From contig NC_020177.2 in assembly GCF_000224145.3 (NCBI RefSeq), positions 1,737,907 to 1,801,906 of the forward strand: a stretch of 64,000 bases of DNA, in the 5' to 3' direction. Below the pieces are notes generated by a model, which had not been told where the DNA came from, made no database searches, and saw only the letters and a program-made list of their open reading frames with translations. Made by a program: the position numbers and the translations under genes. This document shows, piece by piece, positions 23,595 to 35,393 of this stretch (the first letter of the stretch is position 1; each line of letters starts with the position of its first letter). This DNA comes from Ciona intestinalis (taxonomy: Eukaryota; Chordata; Ascidiacea; Phlebobranchia; Cionidae).

Positions 23595-24272
23595 TTACTC
23601 CAAGTGTAAGGGTAAATGCGCTCATGGAGGGGCAGTGGTAGTGGTTAACCATGGAAAACTCTGCAAGTGTCTTTGCCCTGCCAACTACGGTGGTATTGAT
23701 TGCAATGTTCGAGCTTGAAATACGTTCATTTCATGATCTTATTAAGCGGATAAAAAAGAAAATGAGTTGTGTGTTGTTACTGTAGGACATAGAATAAACA
23801 TTTAACGTAATATATCTTGTTTAATACTGTGTGGTAAAATGATGTTTACTGTTAGCTTGTGATTTCCCGTATGTCGATCAGGAAAGTCAGGGGTATTCAT
23901 AGTTTAAAAAAATAAAGTTCGTAATAAATATTTACTGTGCGTACAGCTTTTTGCTAGTTATTACAAATCATCTTCTAATAAGGAAAGCGCAACAAAGGTG
24001 CGGCTTAGAAGGTCAACAGAACATTACTTAATGCAGTGAGGTTTTTCGATCAACAAAGAGTTTTGCCAATATTGTAACCTGCACGATTTTTTGTTTTGCA
24101 AACCGCTTATGTGATCATAACAACAACTGCCAATCATTCTCGTAAACCGAAACTTTCATTCAACATGCTGTTTTGAGACTTATTAAAAAAAAACTTTTAG
24201 TTACTTCCTTCTAAGCAAAAAGGCTTAAACCCCTATTCTTGAGTTAACAGCTGATGAAAGATATTTGCTTAT

Positions 24273-24440
24273 TAGGTGGGGAATTACGGGACACTTTTAG
24301 CACATAACATCCCAATATTCTGATTGTGTTTTACATTTAACAACGGTTTATCTAAGGATACGGTTTTATAAATCTATGGATCACCTTTCTGCAACACTAA
24401 ATGTGACGAGAAAACATAACAAACATGTGTCTCATTAACC
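24273..24440 (-). mobile_element. MITE-1, reverse, diverged
   Basis: Begins TAGGTGGGGAATTACGGGAC and carries TTAACAACGGTTTATC, GATACGGTTTTATAAAT and TGTGACGAGAAAACA. The far end is decayed. Confidence 0.6.
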
Positions 24441-24842
24441 TCAATCCAACTATGTTTTTATTAATCTCTACTTTGGAATGTTTCTTAGTTTATTACTTTT
24501 TGATTCATGATGCTAAATATTCTGTCAATCAAAAAATACCGGATTTCATAACAATTGTCGCAGCACGAAACAATAAAAGAAGCCAAAATGGTAGTTGTTA
24601 AAACGTTTTTCGTGAGAAAGCTTATTTCCTTTCCTTCCCCACTATGAGACACGTTTGTAAAAGTAGCTTTTTCAAACATAGGTCCGGAAAACATGCATCC
24701 TGTAAGGAGCAGCTTTTGTACTATATATATATAAAGCACAGAATCTGCTTAACGACTCACCAGTCTTCTACAGGCCACAAAGAAAACGTAAGAAACTCGT
24801 ATGAACGTCTTATTTTTTTACTTATACGTGTTCTTGTTGCGG

Positions 24843-24914
24843 ATGAACAAGTCAGTTCTTCTCCTTTTGCTCGTCGTCGGACTCTTCGTTCTCACTGACA
24901 CATACTCCTTTTGA
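24843..24914 (+). pseudogene. Truncated copy of the secreted-peptide gene
   Basis: It encodes MNKSVLLLLLVVGLFVLTDT then YSF and a stop, which is the signal peptide of the 17.5-kb gene with the mature region lost. Upstream, the TATA region, the noncoding exon (CACCAGTCTTCTACAGGCCA) and its GTAAG donor are conserved. The intron acceptor before the ATG reads GTTGCGG instead of GTTGCAG. No second exon is found downstream. A non-functional copy is the simplest reading. Confidence 0.85.
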
Positions 24915-25009
24915 AAGCGTAAACGGTAAGCCTATACATGATTCTTTCGCCGAACAATTTTTGGGCACGTGGTAGCAGTATGGTTCCTTTTTGTCGAACA
25001 GTTGATCTT

Positions 25010-25230
25010 ATTGGACACGTTAGTGGCAAAACAGACCCGTTCTCGTCAATCTGTTTGGTCTAGTGTTTGTTGTTTGGTTCGTTAGCGGCAATGTGAATCC
25101 TTTTTGTCGAACAGTTGTTCTTGTTGATGTTAGTTCTTGCGGGACTTTTTCCGCACTTATCTCAATCCTTAATTCTAGCACTTATTCTTAGATTGAAATC
25201 AAATCATAATATATATTTTAAACTAAATCT
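25010..25230 (+). repeat. Repeat E fragment
   Basis: GTGAATCCTTTTTGTCGAAC, TTTTTCCGCACTTATCTCAA and TTGAAATCAAATCATAATAT match the 54.05-54.84-kb copy in the same orientation. Confidence 0.65.
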
Positions 25231-25800
25231 TCTTATTTAAAAACCGCAGAATTGACAATTAATTAACGAATGGTTTAGGCGACTGGTTAAGTTCAAAATG
25301 TAAACTGGAATTAAATTATGGCACCCTACAAAATATTCTGAATTAAGCGTAGTTTTATAAACCATACTACACACGATTGTCTAATTAGCGAGTAAGTAAC
25401 GATTACTTATCCGTTTGTTTAAAAGCACTATTTCTATGTATACCTTTAACAATAATCAATCCATTGTATTCGACACACTATTTTTTACTTAGATTGGTGG
25501 CATTCTGTTAGATCATGAATGAATTTCGTTCAATATTTGGGCTTTAAAGGTATTATTACAAATTTATAACTATATGTAGTAATGCTTTTAGTATCGCTTT
25601 TATGAAACAACAAAACATATAGCACTCCAATAGGTTTTTAATACATTTGTTTATTCATGAAAAGTATTAGTATACTGTAACATACAAACTCCACTATACA
25701 CATCGTGTCCGCTTACCAGATACCACATATGTAAGTTTTTGGTAACATGTTTTTTGTACACAATACATGCACCATTACGCATTGGGACACATAAATAGCA

Positions 25801-28800
25801 TTAGCGATAAACAAGCGCCACCGATACAATAAATAGCCATCTTATGACAATCCAATTTACATCAATAACCAGCGATAAGTACCATGCTAGATCACAATAG
25901 TTGGTGACTACAATCACCATTAGCATAATATTAAAAACGCTGAAAGCCCCTGTGTATTTAAATATATCAAGCAATCTGTGATACACACATTTCGGTTTGT
26001 CCTTTATCGCTTGCATCCTGTTAACAAATGTAGATAGCGCAGTGTAAGCTATCATTACATCCATTACTAACCCGAAAACTGCTGCCGAGCGTTGAAACAT
26101 GACGTCATAATAGTGTCTCTTACTGATGACGTAACATATATTAGATATGACGTAGGTAACTCCAAACATGACTGGAATACACCAGGTCACTTCTTTTTTT
26201 AATTTCTTCGCACCCAACCCCATACATAGAGATAATATAAACACCCGAAAGGTAGCGCTGTTTAACACATCCATCGCTGCAGCAGTGCCAGTCATTATGA
26301 CATCAGAATAACCATATATGTCATGATGTACGTAAACCAGACCCCAAATTAGGTGACAAACTATTTCCAAGGTAATCAAACAGATAAGAAACCCGAAAAC
26401 TCCACTAATGTCCCTTTGCGACCTCGCTAGTAAACACAATGTCAGAGCAAATACTGATGCACTCAATATCCTAAATTGGCAAGCCTTAACTTCGTAGTTG
26501 TTAAGATACCCGTTGTATCCTCGCATTGTAAGATTAACTTTGAATTCCTTTTCTCCCACAGTGTGTACCGCCATAATGATATAATACCTCCCTGTAAACG
26601 GAGTTGTAAAGGCATCAATGCTCTTACGTTTTTCTTCTTTGCTTTCAAATTGTAGTTTTGTGATGACGTCGTCTGCAGTGACGCCACGACACTTCATGAC
26701 GTCGTCAGGGTGCCACGTCACGTTGAAAACTTGACAGGCATTGTAGTTTTCGAAGGATTTTTGAAACCATTCGTTTTCGTACAATGTTTCAAAGGGGAGT
26801 TTAAAGCTGAGACAAATAACATAGTTAGATGTAGCACAACGCTATACGTGTCTTTGCCCACGACATTTAAAGGGGCATACCAACGAAAAATCAAAATATG
26901 TGTATTGATAGATATGCTTAAATGTGACCTAAAGATACCATTAAAATTTAAAAAAAAATGGTCGTGGCGCAATGCATAAGACTTCCTACAAACAAATTTT
27001 CACTCAATTTTAATTTCTAGTTCCTAAATTACTGAAGAAAAGTCAAATTTTATTTCTGATTTGGTATATTGAATGCTTCTTCTTTAAAATATTTTAAAAA
27101 ATTGTAAAACATATAGACTTTATTATGCCCAATTTTCGATTGAACAAACATAGCTACATAATATCCTGACTCATCATAATCTGGTAACGTAGCTAGGTTC
27201 AATCGAAAATTAAAACATAATGAACGTTTTTAATATATCCACAACGAAGAAGCAATTAATATACCAAATCCAAAATAATTTTTTTCTTGTATTAGTTTAG
27301 AAACTAAAAACGGTCAAAATTTAGTTCTCTTATATTTATTACGGGAAATCCATGAATTGTCGAAACATGCAGCCTCCTTTTTTACTCTAGCGGCTTTTTA
27401 CGCGATTTTTTTAAAAGCTATACCGTTTTGGCAAACTTTGATGGTACCTTTAGGTATTTTTGTATTAATACACACATTTTTAGTACTAGTTGGTGTTTCC
27501 CGCTAACGATAATTACTCCAAAACGGTACATTATATGCTAATTTGCCAGTCATGAAATAATAATACAAATAACAAAGTTACATATAGTAGGGTGGGGGAA
27601 GATGGGACACTTAAGCACATATTGCCAAATATTTCCAAAATTAAAATAGATGACGGTTTGTTGGTAATACCACGAATTAGTACTATCATTCCTTTATTAA
27701 TTGACCCCAGTAAAATAATAAATCTTACGAGGAGTTATTTAACTTTCCGCACAAGTGAAATTTAACTAATTCGAAAACACACAGGATAAGATAGGACAGT
27801 TTAAAATCATTGTTAATTTTGATTAATAAGTGTATTTATAAATAGGAATATATGTAAATAACACGAAATAATACTGTACGCTTTGAAAATTAAGTCTAAA
27901 CATTCTTTTTCTTGCCCTACTGCTTTAGTTTTTACATGTTACCTATCTGGTATTGTTTGAACATCAATGGATAAATATTGTATCCTACAAATGTATATGA
28001 ACTTGTAATAACAGAAAATTGATCATAACTATTGATAAAATTTTTATTTTTGCCACAAATTGGGTATTCCTACTCTGTTTTTGGCACAGACTACTTCTTA
28101 TAAATTATCACCAAGTGCAAATGACCAAATTTCGAATATATACTTTCAAAATTTTATCTTCCTATATCATATCAGTATCTTATGGTTGAAAACACCCTGA
28201 GGTATAAATTACTAAATTAAAAGCAAATCTTTCAAAGTTTGGTAATGAAAACATACAAAACTACAATGTGGGGGAAGATGGGACACTAAATTGAAATATA
28301 TTTACATTAGCAGTATTCTGCAACTTGTAGTTAACCTAGCGAATTTAACAGGCTGTGCTAGTTTCTTTGCCATGTAAACTTCATATATATATAACGTTGA
28401 ACCGATATTTTTTTGTTGTTTTCATCTCAAATTAAAGTTATATTGACCCCTGCCTATTTTCTTGATGCTTATATCTCAGTGTTTTTTTACAAAACTAAAA
28501 CTATTTTATGAGACAAAATAAAACTGTACAAAATATTCAAGATTGTTTTATGAAGCTATGAAACTAGTTTAATCGTTCGCACACGCAAACTAAAAAAATC
28601 ATCGGCTTTACTATGATTTAACGAGCATTAAAAAATAGCACCTTACTATTTCGCATTTTTTACCTGTTTAAAGTATACTGTTTCTATTTTACATATTTTT
28701 TATTTAATATTTAAAAACAGTAATCAGCTTTGACGGGCGTTTTATGAAGTCGTGATAATACTGTCGAATAATTCTGTAACCTTATTTTCCTGATTATCAT

Positions 28801-29197
28801 TAAATGGGGGTTGTAAAAAGAAAATTAACAAAAAGTTTCGTCTGACAAAGTGTCCCATCTTCCCCCACCCTACTATACGTGTTCGTCACTTGTAAGCGAG
28901 CACGAGGTGTATGGAATAGAATATTCATAATAAGTAACCTTCGAAATTATTTGTACATTTAGAAATGAAAACTTTAGCTTACTTTCCAAAGCATTCGCTG
29001 CCCAAAATCCGAACCTGCATATTTTCCCCACAATTTAATCTCGTACGAAAGGCAATGGTAGAACCAGTATCCAGAACCTTTTGGTAAAGATATATCTCCG
29101 AAGAACTAAATCTTGCTGTTGTTATTGAATCCTCGAGCGGCTGAAAGCCGAGAGTTGCCACAGATTTCAGAATAACTAGCGCAAATATAGTAAACAT
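25801..29197 (-). CDS. GPR180-like seven-helix receptor (GOST family), 406 aa
   Basis: Two coding exons, 28983-29197 and 25801-26806, join in phase (donor GGAAA before GTAAGC; acceptor TTTGTCTCAG). The start is ATG 29197; TTTTTTTTAG lies 12 bases upstream as an acceptor. Residues 1-16 are a signal peptide (MFTIFALVILKSVATL). A luminal N-domain follows, with a few cysteines and NxT sites. Seven helices then run from about residue 180 to the end. FRVFILSLCMGL with the following KKLKKEVTW resembles the third-helix region of human GPR180 (LYLLLSLCMGW). The family (GPR180, TMEM145, GPR107/108, TMEM87) has a GOLD-like lumenal domain plus 7TM and acts at the cell surface or in the Golgi. The protein stops directly after helix 7, so it has almost no cytoplasmic tail. 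Intron 1 holds a MITE-2. Two further copies of exon 1 lie upstream. Confidence 0.78.
27040..27345. repeat. Fold-back repeat
   Basis: TTTGGTATATTGAATGCTTC and, about 200 bases on, GAAGCAATTAATATACCAAA are arms of an imperfect palindrome. The interior includes two facing copies of a motif near CAATTTTCGATTGAAC and GGTTCAATCGAAAATT. A second copy lies at 35560-35800. Related sequence (GGGGCATACCAAC with AAAATCAAA) occurs near 26872 and 49603. Confidence 0.65.
27585..28875. mobile_element. MITE-2, full length, 1.29 kb
   Basis: TAGTAGGGTGGGGGAAGATG starts it and CATCTTCCCCCACCCTACTA ends it, a perfect inverted repeat of at least 20 bp. TA flanks both ends, and the paralogous sites at about 32110 and 35920 read GTTACATACGTG without the element, so TA is the duplicated target. 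It has no long ORF. TA targeting places it with Tc1/mariner-type non-autonomous elements. Confidence 0.9.
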
Positions 29198-30698
29198 TTT
29201 GTACTTCACCTAAAAAAACAAAATAAATCAAAATATATGACAGTGGTTAGCGTACTTTATACGTTGGCGATTAATACTTTATGACATCAGTGGTTAGGGT
29301 ACTTTACGTTGGCGATTAATACTAGCAGCAATCATCTTAGTTTACATAATAGTATATGATCATACCTACGAATCTACAGAAAGATTATATATATACTACA
29401 TTTTATCCAACATGAGTGGACATGCAGCTCCAAACTGCTATTATTAGCAGATAAAGGTGTTCGCGTTTTCCGATTTCATTAAGACCCGCAACGCAGAAAA
29501 GGTAGCTTATTAATTCAAGCAGAGGACCAAAAATAGTAACTCAGTATTGTTTCCCTCAATTTCACTTCGATATTAGGCAAATTTTACAAAGATACCTCAA
29601 GTTTCGTTGCCGGGTATATAGGTGTTAAGTTTATGAGCCAAAAAGTAAAATCACGGCAATTTACATGCAAAACTGTAACTAGATACACCAGTACATGTTA
29701 ATGTTATGCGGTTTTGTTTGTATTTTTATATTTTAAACATCTTCTTTTATGTTTTTTGGTTGGTACACTTGATATTTTCTGTTTTTTTACTCTTTAATCG
29801 ATTGAGGGTTTAATAGAATTTGATTCCTTTTGTAAGGTTTATATTGTGATAAGATATAACATTAGTAGAAAGTAATTTTTATGCACAGAAGTGCTTAGTT
29901 CTTAAAAATTGCAATATTTAGACGAAAAACGGCACCCAGCAATGATAAAATGCTATGCCGTGGGTGTTGGCCGTGGGCGGCGGCGACTATGATGTCATAG
30001 AAGCGGGACAATGGTTAACAAGACTGGTTGTTTTACAATCCGTTTCCTACTTTGGCCTATACTCTATGTCTATAATAACTTTGGGTTTCATTAGTCTATG
30101 TGACCATATGCCTAATTCTTATTATGCCTGACTCTATCTGTTTTGCAGCTAGATACCTTATCGTCAATACAAGTTTTTGTTCTGATAAAAATTAAATATA
30201 ACTTACCGTATTATTTAATCAACAAGGTTTATCGCATACGATTTCCAATTTATGTGGCATTAATATACTTTTCCTTTTCTGTGGCATTATACCTCTATAA
30301 CAGGCCTATACACGGGTTACAGACAGTTTTAAAAGTTATTGAACGACTTATCGGATTCTCGGGGTTTTAGCAGTCTATTCATTATGAATATTTCATTTAA
30401 TATTTAGTTTACACGTATTATGCGTATAAAGTAGACACTTGATTATTTAGCTGTGTTTTATGTAACAAATGACCACCAGTGCGAGATTTTCCAATCGTAC
30501 CCATGGAACTCGTATACAAAAGCTGCAAAATACCTGACTGTCCTCACTGCTTTCTGTAGCGTGATCTTTCGTCGATGCTTGTAGAATAAACTAAGTTGTC
30601 GACGTAAAGTTGTTACGGTTGAGATGGGAGCGAGTTATGCAACTTGTACACCAAGGCGAGATCAGAAGACAAATAGTCGCCCAATCAACCGTTACAGT

Positions 30699-31848
30699 TG
30701 TGTTACGTGTTTGAGGTGTTTGGTCCGGGACGTTGCCCTAACGGCCAATCGCGGGGCCTGCCTGTCGTAGTCTGCTCTAAAAAGAAACAACTGTGTAAAA
30801 TCGTATATCGTTTTAATAAAAGCAAACATAAAAACAGAAGTTCTAAAATATAAAAGTGGCAATGACCGATAAACAAGTTAGCGTACACAGGTACAATGTA
30901 ACTACTAACAACAACCGTATTTTGCAAAACGACTCAAATGACACTTCGCACAATATTTAAGACAATTACACAACCTTTCAACAACACGATACAACGAGAA
31001 CTAACCCAACAAGCGAATCGAAACGAGAAATAGAAAACGCGCAAATCACTTCAATCAGCCCAACGGCACAGAAACGCCGAGACTTTCGTCCTTCTCCTGG
31101 AGGACACACATTTCGACATAATACTGAGGCCTTCGTCGATTGCGTTTTGGCCTTTCTCGCTGTAACTCGTGCAGTGTCAAATCATTCTGTGAAACATCAT
31201 TTCGTGTGTGTGTCGTTTCTTCTGGTTCTTTTCTCGCCGACTCCCCGCTCGCCTCGTCCTCGGTGTTTGTACTTTCATCCGCTTCTTTGCTNNNNNNNNN
31301 NNNNNNNNNNNNNNNNNNNNNNNNNNNNNNNNNNNNNNNNNTGAAACAACTGTGTAAATCGTATATCGTTTTAATAAAAGCAAACATAAAAACAGAAGTT
31401 CTAAAATATAAAAGTGGCAATGACCGATAAACAAGTTAGCGTACACAGGTACAATGTAACTACTAACAACAACCGTATTTTGCAAAACGACTCAAATGAC
31501 ACTTCGCACAATATTTAAGACAATTACACAACCTTTCAACAACACGATACAACGAGAACTAACCCAACAAGCGAATCGAAACGAGAAATAGAAAACGCGC
31601 AAATCACTTCAATCAGCCCAACGGCACAGAAACGCCGAGACTTAAAACGTGGGAAAAATCAAAGAAACCAAGTGTGACAACAGTGAACAAAAGTGAAACA
31701 GTGATAAGGAAAACCAATAAAAATAGACAATGCAATCGAAAAATTAAACATCGCACACAACAAAGACTGAAATAATGCAAACCTAAAAGCACACACAACA
31801 TAAAAGTAAATAAGCGTATGTGGGCTCAAAGCCCTCATACCCACAACG
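30699..31848 (-). mobile_element. LTR-retroelement-like insertion, incomplete
   Basis: Ends TGTTACGTG and CAACGTAACA with a 4-bp target duplication GTTG; unit B shows the unoccupied site (CGTTACAGTTGGATAGG). A segment of about 300 bp occurs twice (about 30786-31083 and 31342-31643) on either side of a short coding-like part and an assembly gap, as for LTR copies. The coding-like part resembles the C-terminal end of a Ty3/gypsy-type polyprotein. A fossil, not whole here; it is younger than the tandem duplication. Confidence 0.55.
31292..31341. other. Assembly gap (50 N)
   Basis: 50 N inside the LTR-type insertion, probably a repeat that did not assemble. Confidence 0.99.
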
Positions 31849-32216
31849 TAACAGTTGGATAGGTGCGAACTTGCATTGCCTAAAATGCATTGTCGAAACA
31901 CACAGCTTCTTTTTTTTACTCTAGCGTCTTTTTGCGCGATTTTTTTAAAAGCTGTATCGTCTTGGCAAACTTTGATGGTACCTTTAGGTATTTTTGTATT
32001 AATACACACATTTTTAGTTTTAGTCCGTGTTTCCCCAATTACTCCAATACGGTAGATTATATGTATAATTTGCCAGTCATGAAATAATAATACAAATAAC
32101 AAAGTTACATACGTGCTGGTCACTTGTAAGCAAGCACGAGGTGTATGGAACAGAATATTCATAATAAATACCCTTCGAAATTGGTTGTACATTTAGAAAT
32201 GAAAACTTTAACTTAC

Positions 32217-32431
32217 TTTCCAAAGCATTCGCTGCCAAAAATCCGAACCCGCATATTTTCTCCACAATTTAATTCCGTACGAATGGCAATGGTAGAACCA
32301 GTGTCCAGAACCTTTTGGTAAAGATATATCTCCAAAGAGCTAAATCTTGCTGTTGTTATTGAATCCTCGAGCGGCTAAAAGCCGAGAGTTGCCACAGATT
32401 TCAGAATAACTTGCGCAAATATAATGATCAT
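32217..32431 (-). pseudogene. Copy B of the GPR180-like first exon
   Basis: The same 215-nt length and GTAAGT donor as the exon at 28983-29197. The frame is closed after MIIIFAQVILKSVATLGF by TAG, where the other copies have CAG. Regarded as a dead first exon. Confidence 0.85.
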
Positions 32432-32604
32432 TTTGTACTTTACCTAAAAAACAAAATAAATCAAAGTATACTCTGCCATATATGACAGTGGTTAGCGTGA
32501 CTGCCTCCAGAATTTACATTTTCAAATAGTTGTTCACCAGTCTTGTGGACTACAAGTGTGTAATTTCTAAGCATATCGTGAGTTGACGCACTAACAAGAT
32601 TTCA

Positions 32605-33095
32605 TCAACGTCACGTCAGGAAACGGCGCTTGTGTTACGGATCCCATAGAGGCGCGAGAATCGCCCATACAAATGCATGGTCGGCGTGTGTTTATTTGTT
32701 TCTTGTCGGCGATACAAAGCTAGAAAACACAGGTTTTCAGCGTACAGTGTGGTTTAACAGGGTACTTTACGTTGGCGATTAATACTAGCAGCAATCAGCT
32801 TAGTTTACATAATAGTTTTATGATCATACCTACGAATCTACAGAAAGAATATACTACATTTATAATCCATGTGTGGACATGCAGCTCCAAGCTGCTAAGT
32901 ACTAGCAGATGAGGTGTTCGCGTTTTCCGATTTCATAAAGACCCGGAACGCAAAAAAGTAGCTTATTATAGTAACCCAGTATTGTTTTCCTCAATGTCCC
33001 TTCGATATTTTACAAACATATAATACCTTAAGTTTCGTTGCCAGGTATACGTGTTAAGTTTGTGAGCCAAAAAGTAAAATCACGGCAATTACAAC
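32605..33095 (+). repeat. Repeat D copy in unit B
   Basis: CGTCAGGAAACGGCGCTTGT, GGTACTTTACGTTGGCGATT and GCAGCAATCAGCTTAGTTTA recur inverted at 57410-57655; part also recurs at 29280-29345. Confidence 0.75.
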
Positions 33096-33992
33096 TTTTC
33101 TTTTGTTTCAGTAGTTGCAACCTCGACGTTATAACGTCTTTGTAACCTTAAACCGACGTAAATAAATACCACCGCCTTGTAACCAAAAAAAGATGTGCAA
33201 ACGTTATAAAAATAGGATCACCTTGGTGTTTTCTTCGTATTAAGTACGTTTTCTGCAGTTGACACATGACCGTACATACAACGACTTTTCAAATGTTTTT
33301 AGAACCTTCTGCCAACCAGAAAAAAACGTATTTAATACGTTTTTTTGCTTGCGGGGATATTGCGATAATTCGTCATATAACTCATCAAAACTGTCTACAA
33401 TTCGTACAAGCGCTACAAAACCATCCGCCTCCAGTTTCAAGAGAAGCGCCGACGGTGTCCAGGCCTGTTATAGAGGGCGCTATGTTTACTCAAAAACGTT
33501 TATCGCATACGATTTCCAATTTCTGTGGCATTAATATACTTTTCGCTTTTTATGGCATTATACCTCTATAACAGGCCTATACACGGGTTACAGACAGTTT
33601 TAAAAGTTATTAGACGACTTATCGGATTCTCGGGGTTTTAGCAGTCTTATATTCAGTATGAATATTTCATTTAATATTTAGTTTACACGTATTATGCGTA
33701 TAAGGAAGACACTTGGTTATTTAGCTGTGTTTAAGTAACAAATGGCCCCCAGTGTGAGATTTTCCAATCGTACCCATGGAACTCGTATACAAAAGCTGCA
33801 AAATACCTGACTGTCCTCACTGCTTTCTGTAGCGTGATCGTTCGTCGATGCTTGTATAGAATAAACTAAGTTGTCGACGTAAAGTTGTTACGGTTGAGAT
33901 GGTAGCAAGTTATGCAACTTGTGCACCAAGGGGAGATCAGACGAACAATAGTCGTACAATTAACCGTTACAGTTGGATAGGTGCGAACTTGA

Positions 33993-34736
33993 ACAATTGT
34001 ACTGCACCCGCAACAACGGCAAACGAATTTAAACAACACATAGGTGTGCCGCTAACACAAAGTTTGAAAACCAGATGGTAGCTGATATAGTTGTTCATTA
34101 CTAATAAACTTTTACGTTTTAACATTGCTACAGTACAGAATACAGAACTGTGACTCAAATACACCTGTTTCTCCAATAATGGAACTCTACAAAAACCATA
34201 AGGACATTAAATGCCTAGTTTTACTTGCTGGAAATAACAGAAAGGACATACTTCAGTGGGTGCCCCCAATATCAAAATTGCCAACTCCCACCCTAAAGTT
34301 TTCTTTAAATTAAATTCAAATAACTGAAACTATAAATGTACATTTAGCCGTATGTCATACAAACCACAGAAATTTATTTTCGTTGTACATGCACAACAAT
34401 TAAGAAAATAAATGAATAAATATACCCTTTTTATTCTTGCATGACAAGGAAATGGCAGCAGCTAGCATCGTTATGACACACGGTTGTTCTGTTGTTTTTA
34501 TACAGCCGTACCTGCTTACGAGATACCGCGTATAACAGTACAGGGCTACGATAAAGTAATTGGACGACTCTGTCCTGTAAAATCTATATAGGTTCATGGC
34601 GCAATACCTTACACTCTTACATATATATATTAGAAAACGAATTAAGATTATACTTTACATTAGTTTTAAAGGCTCGAAACAGTGTAGTGCTCAATAAACA
34701 GCCGATAAACCGATTGTGCATAAATTATTTTCACAA
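33993..34736. other. Spacer without recognised gene
   Basis: A few short ORFs without domains, and a SINE tail fragment near 34470-34545 (GGTTGTTCTG, CCTGCTTACGAGATACC). Nothing else is identified. Confidence 0.55.
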
Positions 34737-35393
34737 ACAAGAGATCACAGATCTAATGCATGAGCACGGTATAAACTAATTAGCATAGTATTAATTAACC
34801 CTATTACTACAATGGTCGTGAGATCGATCAAAAACAAATTAAAAGTAACCAACAAAGCGGGTTTCAGTCGCTATTGGTGACTGTGGAGCAGTAGATAGAA
34901 TGTATTTATTCGTGTAACTCCTGTACCATGTGTTGACATGTAAACTTACACTATAGTTTACCTTGTCGTCGCTTAAAGACGTTTGTTTTTGTGAATTTGG
35001 ATAAACCATAATCACGCAGTATTATAGGTAATGTTAGAAGTTAATATTATTCATACTGTGGCGGCTGCATAATGATTTATTGCGAGCAGTAAACTTAAAG
35101 AGCGAAGAAACGAGGGACACGGTGTTTATACCGAAGATAACGATAAAAAAAGCACTCGTCTACGCTTCGGTGCACACACGCTAATTGTGCGGTTTTAAAT
35201 CTGAAAATTTAGTCTAAAAATTATAAATATATATACGATTTGATTTCAATCAAGATATTCAAGAAAAATGCTAGAATTGAGAAATAGGATAAGAGCGGAA
35301 AAAATCACCCTATCAGCAACAACAACAACAACAAAGCCAAGAACAACTGTTCGACGAAAAAGGATCTATATGACCACCACCGTGCTCAATAAG
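34737..35393 (+). repeat. Repeat E copy
   Basis: Runs from CAAGAGATCACAGATCTAAT to CCACCGTGCTCAATA. Its reverse complement is at 54046-54840. GAGCACGGT near the left end and ACCGTGCTC near the right end are complementary, suggesting terminal inverted repeats of a non-autonomous DNA element. Confidence 0.75.

Larger units (their letters stand above)
21745..23717 (+). pseudogene. MACPF-EGF (terminal complement-like) gene, decayed
   Basis: Recognisable blocks: 21745-21880 (KFFKISSSVQVAQFK), 21998-22189 (FLQRIKELPKDFDYTKY, then ISDFGTHF, the MACPF signature), 22322-22545 (ending SCLEQEAKTLLGYGKKNGKC) and 23401-23717 (ALVLYLKAYDYSKC, then an EGF-like CKGKCAHGG, LCKCLCPANYGGIDC and a stop). The order matches complement C6-C9, which insert into membranes of target cells as part of innate immunity. 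A possible start region lies near 21138. The copy looks broken, with a few disruptions, and contains an internal tandem duplication. It lies between the arms of the inverted duplication. Confidence 0.7.
24035..24915 (-). repeat. Right arm of large inverted duplication
   Basis: Counterpart of the left arm: 24035-24255, 24545-24660 and 24720-24915 match 20225-19985, 18180-18055 and 17995-17750 in reverse complement. A MITE lies between the first two blocks. Confidence 0.8.
27350..31869. repeat. Tandem duplication, unit A
   Basis: The region from TTGTCGAAACATGCAG to GGATAGGTGCGAACTTG corresponds throughout to 31870-33992. After subtracting the MITE-2 and the LTR-type insertion it is about 2.1 kb, like unit B. 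It contains the first exon of the GPR180-like gene. Confidence 0.85.
31870..33992. repeat. Tandem duplication, unit B
   Basis: A direct copy of unit A without the MITE-2 and LTR-type insertions. It starts at TGCATTGTCGAAACACACAG and ends GGATAGGTGCGAACTTGAAC. It holds the second copy of the receptor first exon, a partial SINE head, repeat D sequence (32605-33095) and the 33490-33980 block shared with 30215-30698. Confidence 0.85.

Noticed and set aside
33240-33571. Overlapping ORFs on both strands inside unit B
   Set aside because: No recognisable domain, not conserved as an ORF in unit A, and flanked by repeat sequence.
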